DNA of 64,000 nucleotides from Chromobotia macracanthus (lineage: Eukaryota > Chordata > Actinopteri > Cypriniformes > Botiidae), in assembly GCA_036877525.1 (NCBI GenBank), contig JAZGTH010000066.1:5182001-5246000 (forward strand), given 5' to 3'. Position 1 is the stretch's first letter. Each line of letters begins with the position of its first letter. Position numbers and translations under genes: made by a program. Positions 61,301 to 64,000 of this stretch are shown here, one piece after another. The notes beneath the pieces are model-generated. The model was not told the DNA's origin and searched no databases. It saw only the letters and a list, made by a program, of their open reading frames with translations.

Positions 61301-63185
61301 TAAACAGTAGCAGCCATATACATTTAAAATGCTGAAAATGGGGCAACAGCAGATAGACTCTGGTCATGTGACTTGTACTAATCCTCACTAACCATCTGTT
61401 GGGGGCTGGTCCGAGTCAATGAGCACCATGTGCTTATATGCATGTGCATCACTGCTCCTCAACACAACTATTTCTATTCCCTTCCCCGTGACGTGGATGT
61501 CAGTACCCTGCTGCAGGCTTATGTGTCTATATTTAGAGACGAGGGAAACGGTTGCACTGCATGCCACGTGTGGGTTCAAACATGTGTGAATCAACACAAG
61601 AGCTGTTCTCATTTTGAGAAACACGTTTTTGTGTTGATGTGTTCGCATTATGATGTGTACATGCGGTTAGATGCTCTTTAAATGTCCTGTAACCTTGTTT
61701 GGTGACAAGCACATTTCGTAATTTACGGTCACGTCAGATAGGGCACACGTCAAAACTGAAACTGTAGTGTGTGTGGTTCTTTTTCCTGTTTGTGTGTCAG
61801 TGGATTGCGAGACTTACAATTTGTCCTTCCTGTGCCATACAGAGAGAGATACGTCAACATCATTCTGAAAATGGAAGAGATGTTGAAGAACTGGTTCCCT
61901 AACATAAAACCCCAACGAAACAACCAAGCCAACACCACAGAGCTAATGGAGGAGACGACCTTGTCTAAGAAACCCAAGGTAACACTCTCTCTGTCTCTTA
62001 AGAGCTATCATGAACATCTAAGTTAAAGCTTGTCGAAAAGGAGAGCTTAAAATACCCATTGTAAGCACTGGATTGGAGAAGAACAGGGCAGACGAGAAGC
62101 GATTAAAATCTATTTTTATGGTTCAGAAGTATTAAACGCGTGTTCTTATGTTCAGTCATTGTTTTAGAGAACAAGACTGGTAATATTCCAGAGAACAAAT
62201 AAAGTGAAAGAACATTAACAGGCCAAAGTGTACTACAGTTTTGTTTACTACATTAAAACCGTGGTAACTTGAGCTAGCTGTTTCTTTAGTACAGTTTGTG
62301 GAGCATGACGCTGCGGTCATGGGTTTTATTTCCTGGAAACATATCTTGTTGAAATGTACATTAATACAATACAAGTCACTTGAATAACAGCATATGCCAG
62401 TTAAATAAAGTAAGTATGTATCTCCTTTGTAATTCATGCACAAATTAAACTTACAAAAGTACAAATTTACATTTACCAAATGATTTGGCACATTTTTGTA
62501 CCCAGTTTGAAGTAGGTATCAGTCAGTTATGGGTTTTCAGTAAAAACAATACTTGTGGTAACTAAGCTACTTTGAAACTAGGGTTGTCATGGAACATTTT
62601 AGTACGGGACCAATCCACATAGTTTGGTGGCCAGATTCTGTCTCTAGATACCCTAAAAACCTATAGAAACGGTTTTAAATACTATTCATATATAGGAATC
62701 ATTCTACTATATTATGTAAATGTCAATACAGTTAACAATATATTTGGAGTCATTTTCTCTCTTTCAATACTTTGCAGTTGTCTCCAGCTACATCTCCCCT
62801 GCTCACTGGCATCGCAAACCCCGCCACCACAAGTGTCACTTCTATGGGTAACAAGGCAATGAGAGTCAGCGACCTTACTCCTGCTGGGCCCTACTCTGCA
62901 ACCAACCTAAAATGGCTCCACACATCACCCATCTGCTCTCCAACGGCTGAACAGGCTCAGGGGACAGTTCGGAACTTTTTAACAGCCCACAGAGAGAGGG
63001 ATGCAACACAAGACAACTCTGTTTCCTCCAGCACAGACCGTCTGTGCAGCAAGACAGACTCAACTTCCAGCCGACCGCCTCCAGGCAAGATTAACGCCCC
63101 TTGCCTTGAGAGACTCCTTAAATCCACAGAGAGTATCATCACCCAGAAAGGCTCGGTGGGCATGGCAGATGGCAGTTGGTCCTAG
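58398..63185 (+). CDS. ciart: Circadian-associated repressor of transcription (CHRONO)
   Basis: CIART/CHRONO binds BMAL1 and represses CLOCK-BMAL1 transcription in the nucleus. Five coding exons join with intact phases and give 378 residues, similar to the mammalian length: 58398-58835, 59318-59393, 60167-60245, 61843-61978, 62778-63185. The acceptor at 58357 implies an upstream non-coding exon. The N-terminal 140 residues are acidic and serine-rich (MSASDSDYSIDWLASDDED). The conserved helical core follows, about 142-225: YKCLELQCYIHPLSSILNGL, FQESVAMDRIQRIMGVLQ, GERYVNIILKMEEMLKNWFP. It matches the family's core, including the near-invariant VAMDRIQRI. A second family motif, NLKWLHTSPIC, is at about 286-296. 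The basic KKPK before the last intron may help nuclear import. The 3' untranslated region runs past 63185 with no AATAAA before the window ends. Fish may have two paralogues; which one this is cannot be decided here. Confidence 0.95.
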
Positions 63186-64000
63186 TCCTGCGTAAGGGCT
63201 CTGGGAGGAGCCTTGCAACTGCGTGACTGCCCCCAACTGGTCTGGAGTTACCTGGCTCCAGCACAATTATTGCCTCCATTCTAGCCTTGGAAAGAGGCAC
63301 AGATTACAGCAGAGGGAGTTCAGAAGTTCAGAGTAACACATTCAGTTACGTGTTGGAGTGTGATCTTTGTGCGTGTGTATCGGCAGCTGATGTGTACGTC
63401 TGCATCTGTTCCATTCTGTTGGACTGCAGAGTGAGTTGTAGCAGTGTGTGTGTGGAGGGGGGGATTGGGAAGGTTCTATGATGTTGTACTTTACCTTTGA
63501 GATGGTTTCCTTTGGAAACAAACCTAGAGGATAAACCTCCTGTGGCGGCAGAATCCAATGAGGCAGCGTTTCGGTATCTGTGAAAAGTAAATCTCTAGAC
63601 AAATCAAAGCAGCCTTTTTCAGAAAGGGAACGGAAAAGAGGAATTTATTCTGGGAACACTTCAGATATTCCAGTGTGTTAGTGATCTTTATTGTAGGTGT
63701 GGTTGAATGTGAATTTGTTGGTTTAGTTTAGTTTAGTTTAGTTTCTCTTTAAATCCACTCTAGAGAGTTGATTGATGTGACTGTTACTTCATAGGTTTAA
63801 ACTTCTAGCTACGTTTATTTGGTACAACGGTTCTACCTCAATCTGACACCACGTCTCCTGTAGTGTACAGATACTGTAAGAGCGTACAGTACACTTGCGT
63901 AGACTCAGAGCGAGGAAGCCTCAAAGTGCATGAATGCAGCGAGCCAAACATCCCTGTCATGCTGGGACACAAGCTGTTCGGTTCGGACTGAAACAGGAGG
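63186..64000 (+). other. ciart 3' untranslated region (probable)
   Basis: No coding frame continues, and no canonical polyadenylation signal is seen before the end. A (GTTTA)-type short tandem repeat is at 63721-63744. A T- and AC-rich composition typical of 3' untranslated DNA is visible. The true end is probably outside the window. Confidence 0.4.

Noticed and set aside
1..64000. CRISPR array, bacterial operons or prophage
   Set aside because: No regularly spaced repeats with unique spacers. Genes are spliced and vertebrate; the only tandem arrays are the 42-bp, 95-bp and microsatellite repeats.

Overview
The window looks like nuclear DNA of a teleost fish, most likely a cyprinid or close relative. 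It has spliced vertebrate genes with GT-AG introns, AT-rich intergenic DNA, an L2-clade LINE, a tRNA-derived SINE whose tail resembles that LINE's, Tc1 debris, and many copies of a short repeat with the 'GGTGAACTATTCCTTTAA' type of end that is abundant in cyprinid genomes. Three ordinary protein-coding genes and one unusual one can be assembled exon by exon with intact reading frames.

Layout. 1-4.8 kb: a 5'-truncated L2 LINE and two exons of a decayed Kunitz-type protease-inhibitor gene. 4.8-7.2 kb, minus strand: a four-exon gene for a 498-residue protein. It has a myristoylation-like N terminus (MGNSTS), an AIG1/GIMAP-type G domain with damaged nucleotide-binding motifs, a coiled coil built from a 42-bp minisatellite, and a C-terminal pyrin (PYD) death-fold domain. 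9.9-18.5 kb, plus strand: the complete 15-exon usp3 gene (histone/DNA-damage deubiquitinase, 526 codons). 22.3-27.5 kb, plus strand: the two-exon fbxl22 gene (muscle-enriched F-box protein, 227 codons). 27.5-55.2 kb: a gene desert of about 28 kb holding transposon relics, a 95-bp tandem triplication, microsatellites and possible regulatory DNA. 55.2-63.2 kb, plus strand: ciart (CHRONO, circadian repressor), with a CpG-rich promoter, a probable non-coding first exon and five coding exons (378 codons).

Context. usp3-fbxl22 is the order seen in human 15q22, where HERC1 follows. Here the next gene is ciart, whose human copy lies in 1q21 beside CA14 and APH1A. CA12 and APH1B, the paralogues of those genes, lie beside USP3 in 15q22. 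The ciart gene here is therefore plausibly an old whole-genome-duplication paralogue that mammals lost. The AIG1-coiled-coil-PYD gene is the best candidate for an under-described system: it looks like a membrane-targeted, oligomerising, inflammasome-type adaptor or sensor whose GTPase has degenerated. All family assignments come from reading translations by eye; no database search was run.
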